Positions 44,436 through 54,569 of a DNA stretch of 64,000 bases are shown here, piece after piece. Position 1 is the first letter of the stretch, and each line of letters starts with the position of its first letter. The stretch lies in assembly GCA_907163375.1 (NCBI GenBank), contig CAJQUW010003643.1, forward strand, positions 372,001 through 436,000, in the 5' to 3' direction. The stretch is from Prostheceraeus crozeri (taxonomy: Eukaryota > Platyhelminthes > Polycladida > Euryleptidae). The position numbers and the translations under genes were made by a program. A model generated the notes under the pieces. It made no database searches. It was not told where the DNA came from and saw only the letters and a list, made by a program, of their open reading frames with translations.

Positions 44436-46283
44436 TACAAGCCTACACATTAGATGGAAAAAATTATAAAAAATTTGTTAAATTGTTAAAATTGTTAACG
44501 GCGTAAGTTGTCTTCAACCATTTATGAATATTTGTATTGACCTACTTAAATTTCTCTAGTAGGTCTAAGCGCGTACAAAATAGAACGATTTTCCATGTAA
44601 AAGGCTTTTCTAGATATATTTTGGAAGTGAATCTATGAATTAATAATAGTCTGCTGCAAAAAATGTAAAAAACGAAGCAAAATCAATAATCATAATGAAC
44701 AATTGATGAATTAATAGACTGTTAAAAAACGTAGAGCTTGGTTTCTCAATATCATAATTTTATAAGCTCTCATTTGATTTAGGCGCTGCTACCATTTTCC
44801 GCAAAACTGCATTCGATTATAGTATGTTTGATTTCATCAGTTTCAACATAAAAAATTTCATTGTATCATGTTAAAAATATTCTGTTTACTGTGAGATGAA
44901 AGACACATACAGCACGTGAAATCTAATTTTATTATCTGCGGAAATTTTGGGGTAGAAAAACGTCTGAAAAATCGAAGCTGAACTATAATCACCAAAATTT
45001 TGCCAGTCTAGCGCATTCAAGTTTCGCATGGCTGCCTCATGTTCCTTTTCTTTGTATTGACACTCTGATTGTTTCATTTTCAGTTCTGTCTCAAGTGTTT
45101 CAATCTTGATCTTATGTTCTGTTTCCAACATCTCCATTCTTCTATCGTGATATATCTTCGCCAGACGCTTTAATGATTTCCCTTGCTGTTGATTTCGTTT
45201 GTTGCTTGGAAGATCTGGATGATCGGTTGTCGGTTTGTCAACCTCGTCGTCTGACCCTGTGTAAGGAAACAGAAAGCGAAATATAGTATAATAACAAACT
45301 GATACTCGTAAATTTCAGAAATACTCGATAATTCATTTTCTAAAGGAAAAGTGCTGAATATACTGAATAGTTGCGTGATAAAAATGTTCTACTTAATAGT
45401 GGATATGTCGTGCCAAATTACGGCAGGTGTGCGACTCCTACTAATGATAAATTGAATATGCAATAAATTATGATGTCATGAATTGCTCATATTGATTCTC
45501 CAAGATAAATTCCTAGGTACGAATATCTGAAATTGGAAAGAAAACATTATTTGATAATACGTGGTTGCTTACCGCAGGAATCTACATGGTCGTTGTCATG
45601 CACGCCTTCCAACGGACCCTGATCCTGGCACACTCCAGCAACCAAAGTGGTTGCTCCAGTTTTATCTTCTGTATTACTGGATAGGCCTCCCCTGGTTTGA
45701 ACTTCTGCCTCCTCTCTTCTGCTAACTCATTTTTGGCGCCAGCTTCAGTTCTTGTCCACATATTCTGCAAATGTAAGGGAAGTGGATACAGGATGGGACA
45801 CTTTTTAAAAAGTATCTCCAGACAATTGAAAACACATTTTAAACCTATAATAGTTATGTTTTTCATTTCAGTTGGTCGTGTTTATGTCAAATAGATATCG
45901 TTCTATAGGTTTCTAGACATTTGTTACACTGCAGGATGTTAAGTAAAAGTTTTAGTTTTAACACTTTCAAAAAATGTGGATAGGATGGGACAGTGGTTAA
46001 AAATATATAATGTGAGCATTTTGATATTATAAATACATTACGAGATTATGGTTTATGATTATGATTTATTTTATGACATTTTTGATATTTATTTAAATTC
46101 CATAAATAATGATTGTAACTCTAGCATCATATGTACATTATTTGAAAAAAACATCGAAATTTACAAATTATGTAGGCCCATTGATCAGACTGTAAGAGGT
46201 AATTATAATTATAATTAGGAAGATGATAGACTTTCATTATGTTTACTGATCATCATGTGATAAAATACATTAATGGATTTATA

Positions 46284-46289
46284 TTAAAC

Positions 46290-46337
<48 letters not shown>
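46284..46337. repeat. TA microsatellite
   Basis: An uninterrupted run of about 25 TA units just upstream of the Tc1-like gene fragment. Confidence 0.95.
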
Positions 46338-46339
<2 letters not shown>

Positions 46340-46551
46340 CATTAAAAACGATCCACTTGATATAGAAAATCTCAATGGAAGTGGACGACTTTTATTTCAT
46401 ACTGCACTGACCAGGATGTCTATGCATCAAATTTGTCATGCTAATATAAAGCAGCCGTCCATTGTCGATATCTTTGTCATAGTTGATGCATTTCAAATTC
46501 GACCTTTTATCACTATCAAGCAATTCTTTCTGACTAAATTTTGAAGCAAAA

Positions 46552-47401
46552 ATGTCACAATCAGAGTTTGTAAAAGGAATGGCTGTTGGAATGCTACGAT
46601 GTGGAAAGAGTTGTAGGTTTGTTGGACGGAAGTTGGATATGTCACACTCCACTGTGAGCAGGTGGTGGAGTCGATGGAAAAATGATGGATTGTTAAAACT
46701 ATTTTTCCGGAAATCCACCATCTGTATTCAAAATTAAAGTTATAAAGTCACAAGCTTTCGGTGGTCATGCTACACACTTATTCATGTGAGAATGATGCAA
46801 CATATGTTGCATAAATGTTGCATCATTCTCACATGAATAAGGTGTGTAGCATGACCACCGAAAGCTTGTGACTTTATAACTTTAATTTTGAATACAGATG
46901 GTGGATTTCCGGAAAAATAGTTTTAACAATATGTCACACCCATCTGGAAGAATATTTGGAATCAACAATGATGGAAATGTTAAAAGAAGGAAAGGATCAG
47001 GGAGACCGACACTGACAAACAATGCTACCGATAGGAAGTTGGTTATCTCAGCAAAGCGCAATCGTTTTAAGAGTGTTCCTCGACTGGCCATCAGCTGGAA
47101 AGCTGCAGCAGGAATTGCATGCAGTATACGAACAGCATATCGCCGTCTAGCAGAAGCGGGCCTGAGGTCATACCGACCTGCTGTAAGAATTCCTCTAAGT
47201 AAGTAATGCGAGAATTTCACACAATGACATTGTTTCACTGCCAATTTTTTTCTCCGCAGATCTCGAACACAAGCGAAAGCGTGTGGAATGGTGTGAGCAG
47301 CATCTGTCGTGGAGCACAGAGGAATGGCGTCGTGATGTGGACGGATGAATCCCGTTTCACTTTGTATTTTCACGATGGTCGCACTCGCATTAGAGTGCAT
47401 T
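46552..47401 (+). pseudogene. Tc1-like transposase N-terminal half with an intron, split by a palindrome
   Basis: The frame starts MSQSEFVKGMAVGMLRCGKS and LDMSHSTVSRWWSRWKNDG, a first HTH. A 240-bp palindrome intervenes at 46690-46929. After it come a partly overlapping version of the same HTH end (NMSHPSGR..NDGNVKRRKGSGRPTL) and VISAKRNRFKSVPRLAISWK. A donor GTAAGT at 47199 and an acceptor TTTTTTTCTCCGCAG at 47245-47259 bound a 61-bp intron; across it IPL joins NLEHKRKRVEWCEQHLSW. After one frame change the first catalytic region MWTDESRFTLYFHDGR follows, and the gene stops at 47401. The second Asp and Glu are missing. Confidence 0.82.
46690..46929. repeat. 240-bp near-perfect palindrome
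   Basis: The left arm 46690-46802 and right arm 46816-46929 differ by about one inserted base over 113 bp; the spacer is 13 bases. The outer ends read TTGTTAAAAC and GTTTTAACAA. Each arm contains ACCACCGAAAGCTTGTGAC preceded by a GGTG stem partner, resembling the hammerhead-type ends of Penelope-like elements, so it may be two such ends inverted against each other. As RNA it would fold into one very long hairpin. Confidence 0.88.
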
Positions 47402-47419
47402 GAATGGTTGGTGAGAGGT

Positions 47420-48472
47420 ATTCACCCTGCTGCATATCTGTGCATGACCGCCTCTCATGTGACAGCCTCTTTTTTCTGGACAGCCTCATGATAACCATGC
47501 AATCCTAGGCTGATTATTCGTTAACTCGACTCTGTTTTCATAAGATTTTAAACGTCAAAAGACTATGAAGATGCAATGTTGATTTCTCATATGACGCTTG
47601 ATCGCCTTGGTCAAGGAGCTGAGATTACTATTGAGATCATTCATTCTCGAGGAAGCTCTCGCCAACGCAAGACTGTTGTGTCTATTATAACCTGTCAATC
47701 ACTTACATGTTTCAAATTTAGGGCTGCCAAAATGTTTTAGTGCACCTCGTCATATTCCATCCTTTTCAGAGTAGTTCCGTTTTTATTTCGTGTACGATGG
47801 TTAGTTTTTCTGCATAATCCCTCGGACTACTGGTCGTTAGAAAATAAACTCTGATGAAATCGCCGACATAAACATAGTTTCACCGATATGCCTTGAATCA
47901 TTGAATATCATTGACAGTGACAATCACATCAAATTATGAAACCTTCAATCGCTTTATCCTTCAGCGGCTTCTATAACCTTCCGACAGCCTTCCTACATTG
48001 GTGAACGCAGACACGAGTAATGCAGCGTCATCATCTTCTCCAAAATTTGACGAAGTCAGAAATAGGGAAAATTTGCGCCTCTCTCAATCTGAATCTAAGA
48101 ATTTATAAATAGATGTTTTCTTTGTATTGTTGCAATGTATTTCCTACTTCGTTCCTGTAGGCCGAAGACAAGTCGTTCTATCGAGCTAAGCGCACGCGTT
48201 CCAGCTAGCCGCACTCACACAAATCTCAGTGATTTGAAGTTAACACATCTCTAGCACATTGTGATTGCTTAAAGATCTATTCATTTGACAGCTGAGCGCC
48301 GGCGGTCGGAGCGTATTTGAGAGCAGTGACTTGATGCTGTTACAGCATCATTGTATGTAAAGTTGTAAATGTAAGGTGCCCTCAAAAACAAATGAAAACC
48401 TTTTGTCTTATGAACGTCAGTAATTATTTTTGGGTATGCGGCGAAGGCCTCGCAGGCACGGAGACGACGCCA

Positions 48473-48475
<3 letters not shown>
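47420..48475. mobile_element. hAT fragment, relative of the 24.5-26.5 kb element
   Basis: From about 47458 (GTGACAGCCTCTTTTTTCTG) to 48475 the sequence parallels 25540-26479 with many small differences, ending in the same terminal repeat (CACGGAGACGACGCCACTG, here in the canonical CACTG form). The left terminal repeat is missing. A TA microsatellite begins immediately after the end. Confidence 0.8.

Positions 48476-48522
<47 letters not shown>
48476..48522. repeat. TA microsatellite abutting a hAT end
   Basis: About 23 AT units starting directly at the hAT terminal base 48475 and ending at the Penelope-type end that follows. Confidence 0.95.
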
Positions 48523-48526
<4 letters not shown>

Positions 48527-48579
48527 TTGAATGCAAAAAACCAAACGAATGAAGCTTTCAAGAAAACTTGATTTTTCAG

Positions 48580-48620
48580 CACGAGCGCTTTCATGTATTG
48601 TGCATGCAATCTTCAGGTGC
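48580..48620 (-). ncRNA. Hammerhead-like motif of a third Penelope-type end
   Basis: On the minus strand: CACCTGAAGATTGCATGCAC, AATACATGAAAGCGCTCGTG, CTGAAAAATC. CTGAAGA fits CUGANGA and CATGAAAGC supplies GAAA after a short AUG/CAU stem, with GCGC following. No protein-coding part of the element is left nearby; the unit lies between two TA microsatellites. Confidence 0.4.
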
Positions 48621-48765
48621 ATAAAAGTGACATCAAAATCTTTTTAAAATTCATATCAGTACATACATAAAAAGCTCATAGAAATTCATGTTACTTGGTG
48701 TTCAGCTTGGGATGGAATAGGTCATTAAAATGTCTTTCTTTAGTTTTTCTAAAAATATCTGTGGC

Positions 48766-48780
48766 ATTATATATATACGA

Positions 48781-48816
<36 letters not shown>
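48766..48816. repeat. TA microsatellite
   Basis: TA units broken by one CGAG, bounding the Penelope-type remnant on its right. Confidence 0.92.
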
Positions 48817-48818
<2 letters not shown>

Positions 48819-50047
48819 ATAAGTGATGGCTACACAAATGTTAATTCTTATCTGTGTCTTTAAATGTATCTTTCAAATTTGAAGAATCAATTGATATTCA
48901 ATTAAAATTCAATTTGATTTTTAATCTAATTTGTCTAATTTTAATCTTTTTATCTAATTCAATGAATAGTTATGAAATCAATTCTATTTAATGAGTGAAT
49001 TCGATTTAAGCAATGGATCAAAATAAAGACTGATGGAAATTATATTAGTTTAATTTAACTTAATCTTTATTATTATGTATGTCAAAAGAATCATAGATAA
49101 AAAAATATGTCTCTTTAAAACAAGATTACTGGTATTACAAACAAAAACAAATATTCCGTGCAAGTTATTTCCTATATCTTAAATTGTGGTGGAGAAACAG
49201 CAGCTGCTCTCCACGCTTTTGTAAAAGCCCGGATCGTGATTTTTCGTAGATCGCTCCAAATTCCGAAAACAACCGTACTTAGTCTTTTCATTTACTCCTT
49301 AATTGTATTCTGACATGACAACGTTTTTTTACGACAAATTATCAAATTTATATTTGTAATGTAATTGTAAAATGTACAACTGACATAAAAATATAGAACC
49401 ATAACTACTCCTGAATTGATTATATCAGACATGACATGATCTCGATGATGGTTGAACTATTCGGCCGAATATTCGGCGACATCTCCTACGAAAACCACTA
49501 TTCAAAACACACCTAATTTAAACGCCACTAATAAATTTACTCCATAGAAACGTTGTTGTGAGGATACAAGACATTGTTAGAAAAATCACCGCAACCGCTT
49601 AAACACAGCAGGTAGCTGTCGTAATCCGACTTGGAAGTCAAATGAGAAAAAAATCTGCATTTGAAAAAATTTACAACTTCATAAACAACAATGAATACAC
49701 CTCTTCCACTTGAATGATGGCGTATCAAGTCGATCATTGACAGTAACAGTTGAAGTGAAACGGCATTCAAATTCGAAAATATCGTGCTGTCCCATCCTAT
49801 ATTCGGAGGATCATTGTAAATTAGCCCTGCTAGAAATGTTTTCCTCAAAAAATAAAGAATTTATTTTTATTATTATTATTATTATACGCTATTCCCCTAT
49901 GCGCAAATTAGCTACATAACCATGACAAAAGATTGAAGTGATAGGCCCTAATGATTGATATGATTCTATATTATAAGTATACGTACGTACGCACATTACA
50001 TACTACCATTTATTTGAAAAGGAAATACAGGGATAAGGAGTATTTAC
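48817..50047. other. Rest of the Myb-like gene's first intron
   Basis: AT-rich sequence with an AATCTAATT-type tandem at 48895-48960 and a short ATT run at 49862-49886. A 103-codon minus frame at 49537-49848 has no recognisable domain. Confidence 0.4.
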
Positions 50048-50950
50048 TTTTAGTTGCCTCTGTTCAAGTGGATGCACGTTCTCCTGTGCATTGAATTTGG
50101 TAACAACATCATCCCACGCTCTTCTTTTTCCATCTTCTACACTTTGCAATTTTGATTTCTTCTCGATAATTGGGTTATTGGCAACTAATTCAGTCAAAAT
50201 ACGAATTTTGTGTTGTGAGAAGGTTGCCGATCGCTTCGTTATATTTCTTACACTTTTACGAATTCTAACTCAATCTGTCAAGAACGTTCGGTTGTTATAA
50301 TTGCGGTATTCGTGATTCATTCAAATCAACTTGCCGAGCCGCCTGGCAAACAATGGCAGAAAAATATGTCAGGTCGGATATCTATGATGCGTGACTCACA
50401 GAGCTGTTCACTAACTATTAACAATCAGCTATAATATTTAGCCGCCAGCTACCTAGCAATCAGCTAGTAAACAGTTTCTGCAAGCCGATTTAGAGGTGAT
50501 CTCTAAATTCTATAGTTAAAGCTTAGCATTAGTTAGAGGTTACCATTAGATAGCAATCATTTCTGCAACAAGCGGTATATCATTCTTTTTGGGGCACATG
50601 TAGAAAAAAAAATTGAATTATGATGATTTTGATAATTCATCAATCACAGCATAGAAATAGATTGTTTATCTGCAGTTCGCTAGAATGGAAATTGACTCAA
50701 GGTCGCGGCACATCCGGGTGAACTAAGTTGGGCATGAACCACCAATTAAAAGCTTCGATTTACACATGTGACTGATTCTGACCCAATCATACAGACGTTG
50801 GCAGGTGCATCTAAGTGATGGTTGATGACGATGCACGGGAGGTGATAAATTATCTTCATTTATCAAGCATAAAGTGAAAGCACTCCCTCTTTTTTATAAT
50901 CGTCTATTGGTCTGTTGGTAAAGGTTAAAATAAAATAATGTGATAGTACC

Positions 50951-50983
50951 CTGACGTTTCGTCCTGCAAGGACTTGTTCACAG
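50951..50983 (-). ncRNA. Hammerhead-like motif, left arm
   Basis: On the minus strand: CCTGTGAACAAGTCC, TTGC, AGGACGAAACGTCAGG. The stem GTCC/GGAC, the GAAA block and the closing GTCAGG are as in Penelope-type hammerheads; the CUGANGA block is altered to CUGUGAA. It lies about 35 bases beyond the stop codon. Confidence 0.45.
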
Positions 50984-51018
50984 GTTTGACAAAGCCATGT
51001 ACGGGGTTTGAAATTGGC

Positions 51019-51603
51019 TTATAAATACGAATGACCACTCGTCAGCTCCTGTTTGCGATTCATGCAAGGTTGATGAATGCTAATAAGCTTAGCTTCAGCA
51101 ATACGGGTAGAAACTGGATCATAAAGACATTGCATAATAATGATGTCAAAATCATCAATAGTTAAAATCGACCAATAATGGTCTTTCTTCGCATGTTCTG
51201 AGAGGGCACTCTTGCTGTCCTGATTATGCAAACTACGTTTGTGTTCCGAATATCTTGCACTTAAAGTGCGATTCGTAGAGCCAATGTAGTTTTTGCCGCA
51301 ATGTTTGCAAATGAGCTTATATGCAACATATTTTAAGTTACATATGTTAGGTTTGCCAATTATACCACAGAGATTACAATTACAGTTGTGTAAATTATTG
51401 CGATAGTTGAAGCATGAGCTAATTTGTCTGCCAGGTTTACTGACAAGATTAATAGGCAAATCATATTTATCGGCTAATCTGTTTAGTTTACGATTGGTAC
51501 TATCGTTAATGTAATCCAATTTCAAATTGACATTATTTTTATTCTTATTTTTGTTGCCTATTTTCGTAGTATTATCACTACTGGTATGCTTCGACATTAG
51601 CAT
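51019..51603 (-). pseudogene. Penelope-like GIY-YIG nuclease end, inverted short copy
   Basis: A 194-codon minus frame identical to the end of the plus copy except for a couple of residues (KYVAYKL, EHKRSL). It contains a Cys-rich lead (NCNCNLCG), YKLICKHCGKNYIGSTNR (GIY-YIG) and EAKLISIHQPCMN. It has no reverse transcriptase. The first few codons (MLMS) come from the junction sequence. Confidence 0.85.
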
Positions 51604-51621
51604 GGAGACGACGACATTATT

Positions 51622-52551
51622 ATGGGACCATTCCCAAATGAACCTAGCATTTTGAATAGTATCCTCGACATTTTCAATTCGGTATCAGCAAATATAAAAT
51701 TTTCCATAGACGTACCTATGAACAACGTTCTTAATTTTTTGGATATCAGCATCAGCATAGCCAATAACCAGATAAAGTATGAATTATATAGAAAAGACTG
51801 CCATTCTGGTAATACTCTTCACTATGATAGTTGGGTCCCCTCACATGTGAAGACCAATTTTATTAAAAATAGTTACACGTATGTTGAAAAGCGTTGTTCT
51901 ACGCATGAGTCAGTACGTAAGAATAAAAATAAAATGACTAAAAGATTGAGGAGGAATGGCTTCAATCAAAGTTACTCGAAGCATACCAGTAGTGATAATA
52001 CTACGAAAATAGGCAACAAAAATAAGAATAAAAATAATGTCAATTTGAAATTGGATTACATTAACGATAGTACCAATCGTAAACTAAACAGATTAGCCGA
52101 TAAATATGATTTGCCTATTAATCTTGTCAGTAAACCTGGCAGACAAATTAGCTCATGCTTCAACTATCGCAATAATTTACACAACTGTAATTGTAATCTC
52201 TGTGGTATAATTGGCAAACCTAACATATGTAACTTAAAATATGTTGTATATAAGCTCATTTGCAAACATTGCGGCAAAAACTACATTGGCTCTACGAATC
52301 GCACTTTAAGTGCAAGATATTCGGAACACAGACGTAGTTTGCATAATCAGGACAGCAAGAGTGCCCTCTCAGAACATGCGAAGAAAGACCATTATTGGTC
52401 GATTTTAACTATTGATGATTTTGACATCATTATTATGCAATGTCTTTATGATCCAGTTTCTACCCGTATTGCTGAAGCTAAGCTTATTAGCATTCATCAA
52501 CCTTGCATGAATCGCAAACAGGAGCTGACGAGTGGTCATTCGTATTTATAA
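51622..52551 (+). pseudogene. Penelope-like reverse transcriptase tail and GIY-YIG nuclease, longer copy
   Basis: A 309-codon plus frame starts inside the reverse transcriptase thumb (NVLNFLDISISIANNQIKYELYRK, HYDSWVPSHVKTNFI). It continues through an Asn/Lys-rich linker to the Cys-rich lead (NCNCNLCG), the nuclease signature YKLICKHCGKNYIGSTNR with the conserved Arg in SARYSEH, and EAKLISIHQPC. The catalytic reverse transcriptase motifs lie upstream of the truncation and are absent, so this copy cannot move itself. Confidence 0.88.
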
Positions 52552-52586
52552 GCCAATTTCAAACCCCGTACATGGCTTTGTCAAAC

Positions 52587-52620
52587 CTGTGAACAAGTCC
52601 TTGCAGGACGAAACGTCAGG
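52587..52620 (+). ncRNA. Hammerhead-like motif, right arm
   Basis: The mirror of the left-arm motif: CCTGTGAACAAGTCCTTGC then AGGACGAAACGTCAGG, directly after the stop codon region. Confidence 0.45.
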
Positions 52621-52817
52621 TACTATCACGTTATTTTATTTTAACCTTTACCAACAGACCAATAGACGATTATAAAAAAGAGGGAGTGCTTTCACTTTAT
52701 GCTTGATAAATGAAGCATCTAAGTGAAAATGCGTGCGATTTATGTGCCGTTATTGTGCATTGCATGAAGCTTTATTTCCATTCTAGAGGTTTTATTGTTG
52801 TCAATTTCTATGAATTA

Positions 52818-54567
52818 CAGGGTTTTCCGTCTGTTAATATAGTTCTGTCAGTTATTAACGACGTTGCGCATTCATTAATGTCATTTTGCAATGATTAGCT
52901 ACTTTTCGCATTGAAAAGCTGCAAGTCTCTCTTCATCATCGGCAATATCACTCATGAGTAGAAATCTGGCAAATGAACAACGAAATTTGTAAATAAATAG
53001 CGACGTTTTGCACTCGAAAACCGACCCGCGACATAGACGTGTAATTTCTGAGATTGACAGACAACGCGTCGTTGACGCGTATCTTGATGAGAATCGAAAT
53101 TATGATGAAGTTGCTGGTTCTATTGGAATCGCTCGTGGGACCGCATGGTCAATGATTAGATGATGTCAGTTGACGGGCAACATTATTACACGAATACGAT
53201 GAGGACATCGACCTCGACTTATGGATCACGAAATGCAGGAATGTATTGTTGGCATTGTTGAGGATAATCCGACTTTCACGCTTGAGCAAATCAATGCTGA
53301 GCTGCGTCGGAGTCTCCCGCTCAAGCCACATGTTTCCATCAACACACTACACCGAGCACTGAATGCGGAGCTGATAACGATGAAGAAGATCGATGTGTTC
53401 GGGTAGTTGGTGGAAGGATAGGTCCACACGCGGCTTGGTTGCTTTCTTCAACAAATGAAGGATGAGTAACTGGCTGTCTATTCAAAGAGTTTTTGATGAA
53501 TATGTCAGCCACTGCCGGACCATAACCTGCCACCATGCTATTCGACAATGCTCCGTGTTACAGCCGAGCACATGAAGCATCATTTGCGGTTCATCACCAA
53601 ATTTGCTGAATTCCACCCTACTCGCACCGCCTAAACATCGCAGAGAAGGCTTTTAGTGTGTGGAAAGTAGTCATAAGAGAAATTTGGAGGTGCGAGGCCA
53701 GATCGGGGCTTCAACAGGATTACCAGATGCGCATGTCAACACTGGCTCAACTGTCAGAGCAAAATCTGTCCGAAATCACTCCCGAGGTTTGTCAAGTATC
53801 GTGGAGAAAGCTACGTCTGCTGACTCCTCGATGCATTCGAATAGAAGACATCACTGAAACTCATGCCTAATTTTTTTGTGTAATTTTGAATATAAATATG
53901 CACCACAGATTCAGGATAACTTGAATTTCTCGGTATAATTAGAAAATTATGCAGGATAGCTACAATGGTGTGAAAATGTCGCTAAACAATGGTAGATACC
54001 TCGATAGCGTGCGAAATGCCGTTTATCATTGAGATATGTCGATCTATTGAACGATGTTGTATCAATGACAAATTTCATTAAATATGAGAAATTCCGCTCA
54101 CTTATCAGCTTTGACGTTAATCAACGACAGATTCACATTAACGAACGCAAAAACCTGTAGTTTTGCATATAAATATACACCATATATTCTGGATAACTTG
54201 ATTCTTTTGGTATAATTAGAATTGAAAGCTCGGGCATTCTTTTGCTTTGATTAATTTTTATACAATAAAATCAATTTAACTTTTCGGCCATAATTTTTAT
54301 TTGGGAGGATATAGGCTATAATTTCAAAATGAATATACTTAGAAAATTATGTAGGATAGTCACAGTATTGTGCAATATGTTGCTAAACAATGGTAGATAT
54401 TTCGATTGCGTGAGACATGCCGTTTTTCATTGAGAAATGTCGATCTATTGAAAGATGTCGTTAATCAATGATAAATTTCATTTAAAAAAAAAATGAGAAA
54501 TGCCGTTTATTTATCAACTTTTAACGTTAATCACGACAGATTCATACTAACAAACGCAAAAAACCTG
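52818..54567 (+). mobile_element. Decayed Tc1-type element, relative of the intact one at 13.6 kb
   Basis: The left end CAGGGTTTTCCGTCTG and right end (reverse-complemented CAGGTTTTTTGCGTTTG) are flanked by TA at 52816-52817 and 54568-54569. The transposase remnant is on the plus strand. The right end region is duplicated: 54020-54160 and 54419-54569 both run from GCCGTTT..CATTGAGA to AAACCTGTAG. This is a tandem duplication of about 400 bp including an extra terminal repeat. Confidence 0.85.
53040..53870 (+). pseudogene. Tc1-like transposase, internally deleted and frameshifted
   Basis: It begins EIDRQRVVDAYLDENRNYDEVAGSIGIARGTAWSMIR (HTH), then GHRPRLMDHEMQECIVGIVEDNPTFTLEQINAELRRSLPLKPHVSINTLHRAL, parallel to the intact protein's residues 60-110. 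After TMKKID about 60 residues including the first Asp are missing. Then LFDNAPCYSRAHEASF carries the second Asp and, in another frame, LNIAEKAFSVWK the Glu. Several stops and frame changes make it dead. The relation to the 14.0-kb gene is clear from motif wording and terminal repeats. Confidence 0.85.
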
Positions 54568-54569
54568 TA

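Larger units (their letters stand above)
44886..50242 (-). pseudogene. Harbinger Myb/SANT-like DNA-binding protein, three exons
   Basis: Exon 1 (50242-50048) reads KRSATFSQHKIRILTELVANNPIIEKKSK and RRAWDDVVTKFNAQ...QRQLK, the Myb/SANT-like domain; its start codon appears changed to ATA. It ends at a GTAAAT donor. Exon 2 (45774-45573), after TTTGCAG, continues NMWTRTEAGAKNELAEERR in phase 0, so QLK joins NMW as in relatives; one frame change follows, ending DSCG at a GTAAGC donor. Exon 3 (45256-44886) begins GSDDEVDKP and contains a coiled coil (MEMLETEHKIKIETLETELK). In Harbinger elements this protein binds the ends and carries the transposase to the nucleus. Intron 1 is 4.3 kb because of later insertions. 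Confidence 0.8.
42455..50577. mobile_element. Harbinger-type element with internal insertions, 8.1 kb
   Basis: The left end TACCGCTGGTTGCAGAAATG and right end (reverse-complemented TACCGCTTGTTGCAGAAATG) are inverted repeats of about 27 bp. A second shared block (GGCTTGCAGA, CTGTTTACTA) lies 100 bp further in on both sides. The target duplication could not be fixed but includes TA. Two convergent genes lie inside, a DDE transposase on plus and a Myb-like protein on minus, the standard Harbinger pair. The original element was likely about 4 kb; the rest is debris that landed in the first intron of the Myb-like gene. Confidence 0.85.
50819..52714. mobile_element. Second Penelope-like inverted pair, 12-bp target duplication
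   Basis: Two 3' fragments of one Penelope family face away from each other: minus, about 50859-51597, and plus, about 51606-52714. Near-identical arms of about 0.74 kb surround a roughly 0.38-kb unique centre. The flanking 12-bp repeat GCATCTAAGTGA (50807-50818 and 52715-52726) is confirmed by the empty-site copy at 29.47 kb. About 40 extra bases lie beyond the arm on the left. The layout repeats that of the 34.7-39.0 kb locus, though the protein is from another family. Confidence 0.92.
50640..52812 (+). repeat. Dispersed repeat (as at 29.3 kb) interrupted by a Penelope-like element
   Basis: 50640-50818 and 52715-52812 together match 29280-29570. The match resumes after the insertion exactly at the duplicated GCATCTAAGTGA. 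Its right border is cut by the Tc1-type element starting at 52818. Confidence 0.85.

Noticed and set aside
46690-46929. Palindrome as the ends of a cut-and-paste MITE
   Set aside because: No target duplication is visible next to TTGTTAAAAC/GTTTTAACAA, so I kept it as a palindrome of open origin.
48281-48622. Minus frames with long poly-IY stretches
   Set aside because: They read through TA microsatellites and transposon ends.
42455-50577. Host gene with Myb domain and long introns
   Set aside because: Matched terminal inverted repeats and a convergent Harbinger transposase explain both genes.
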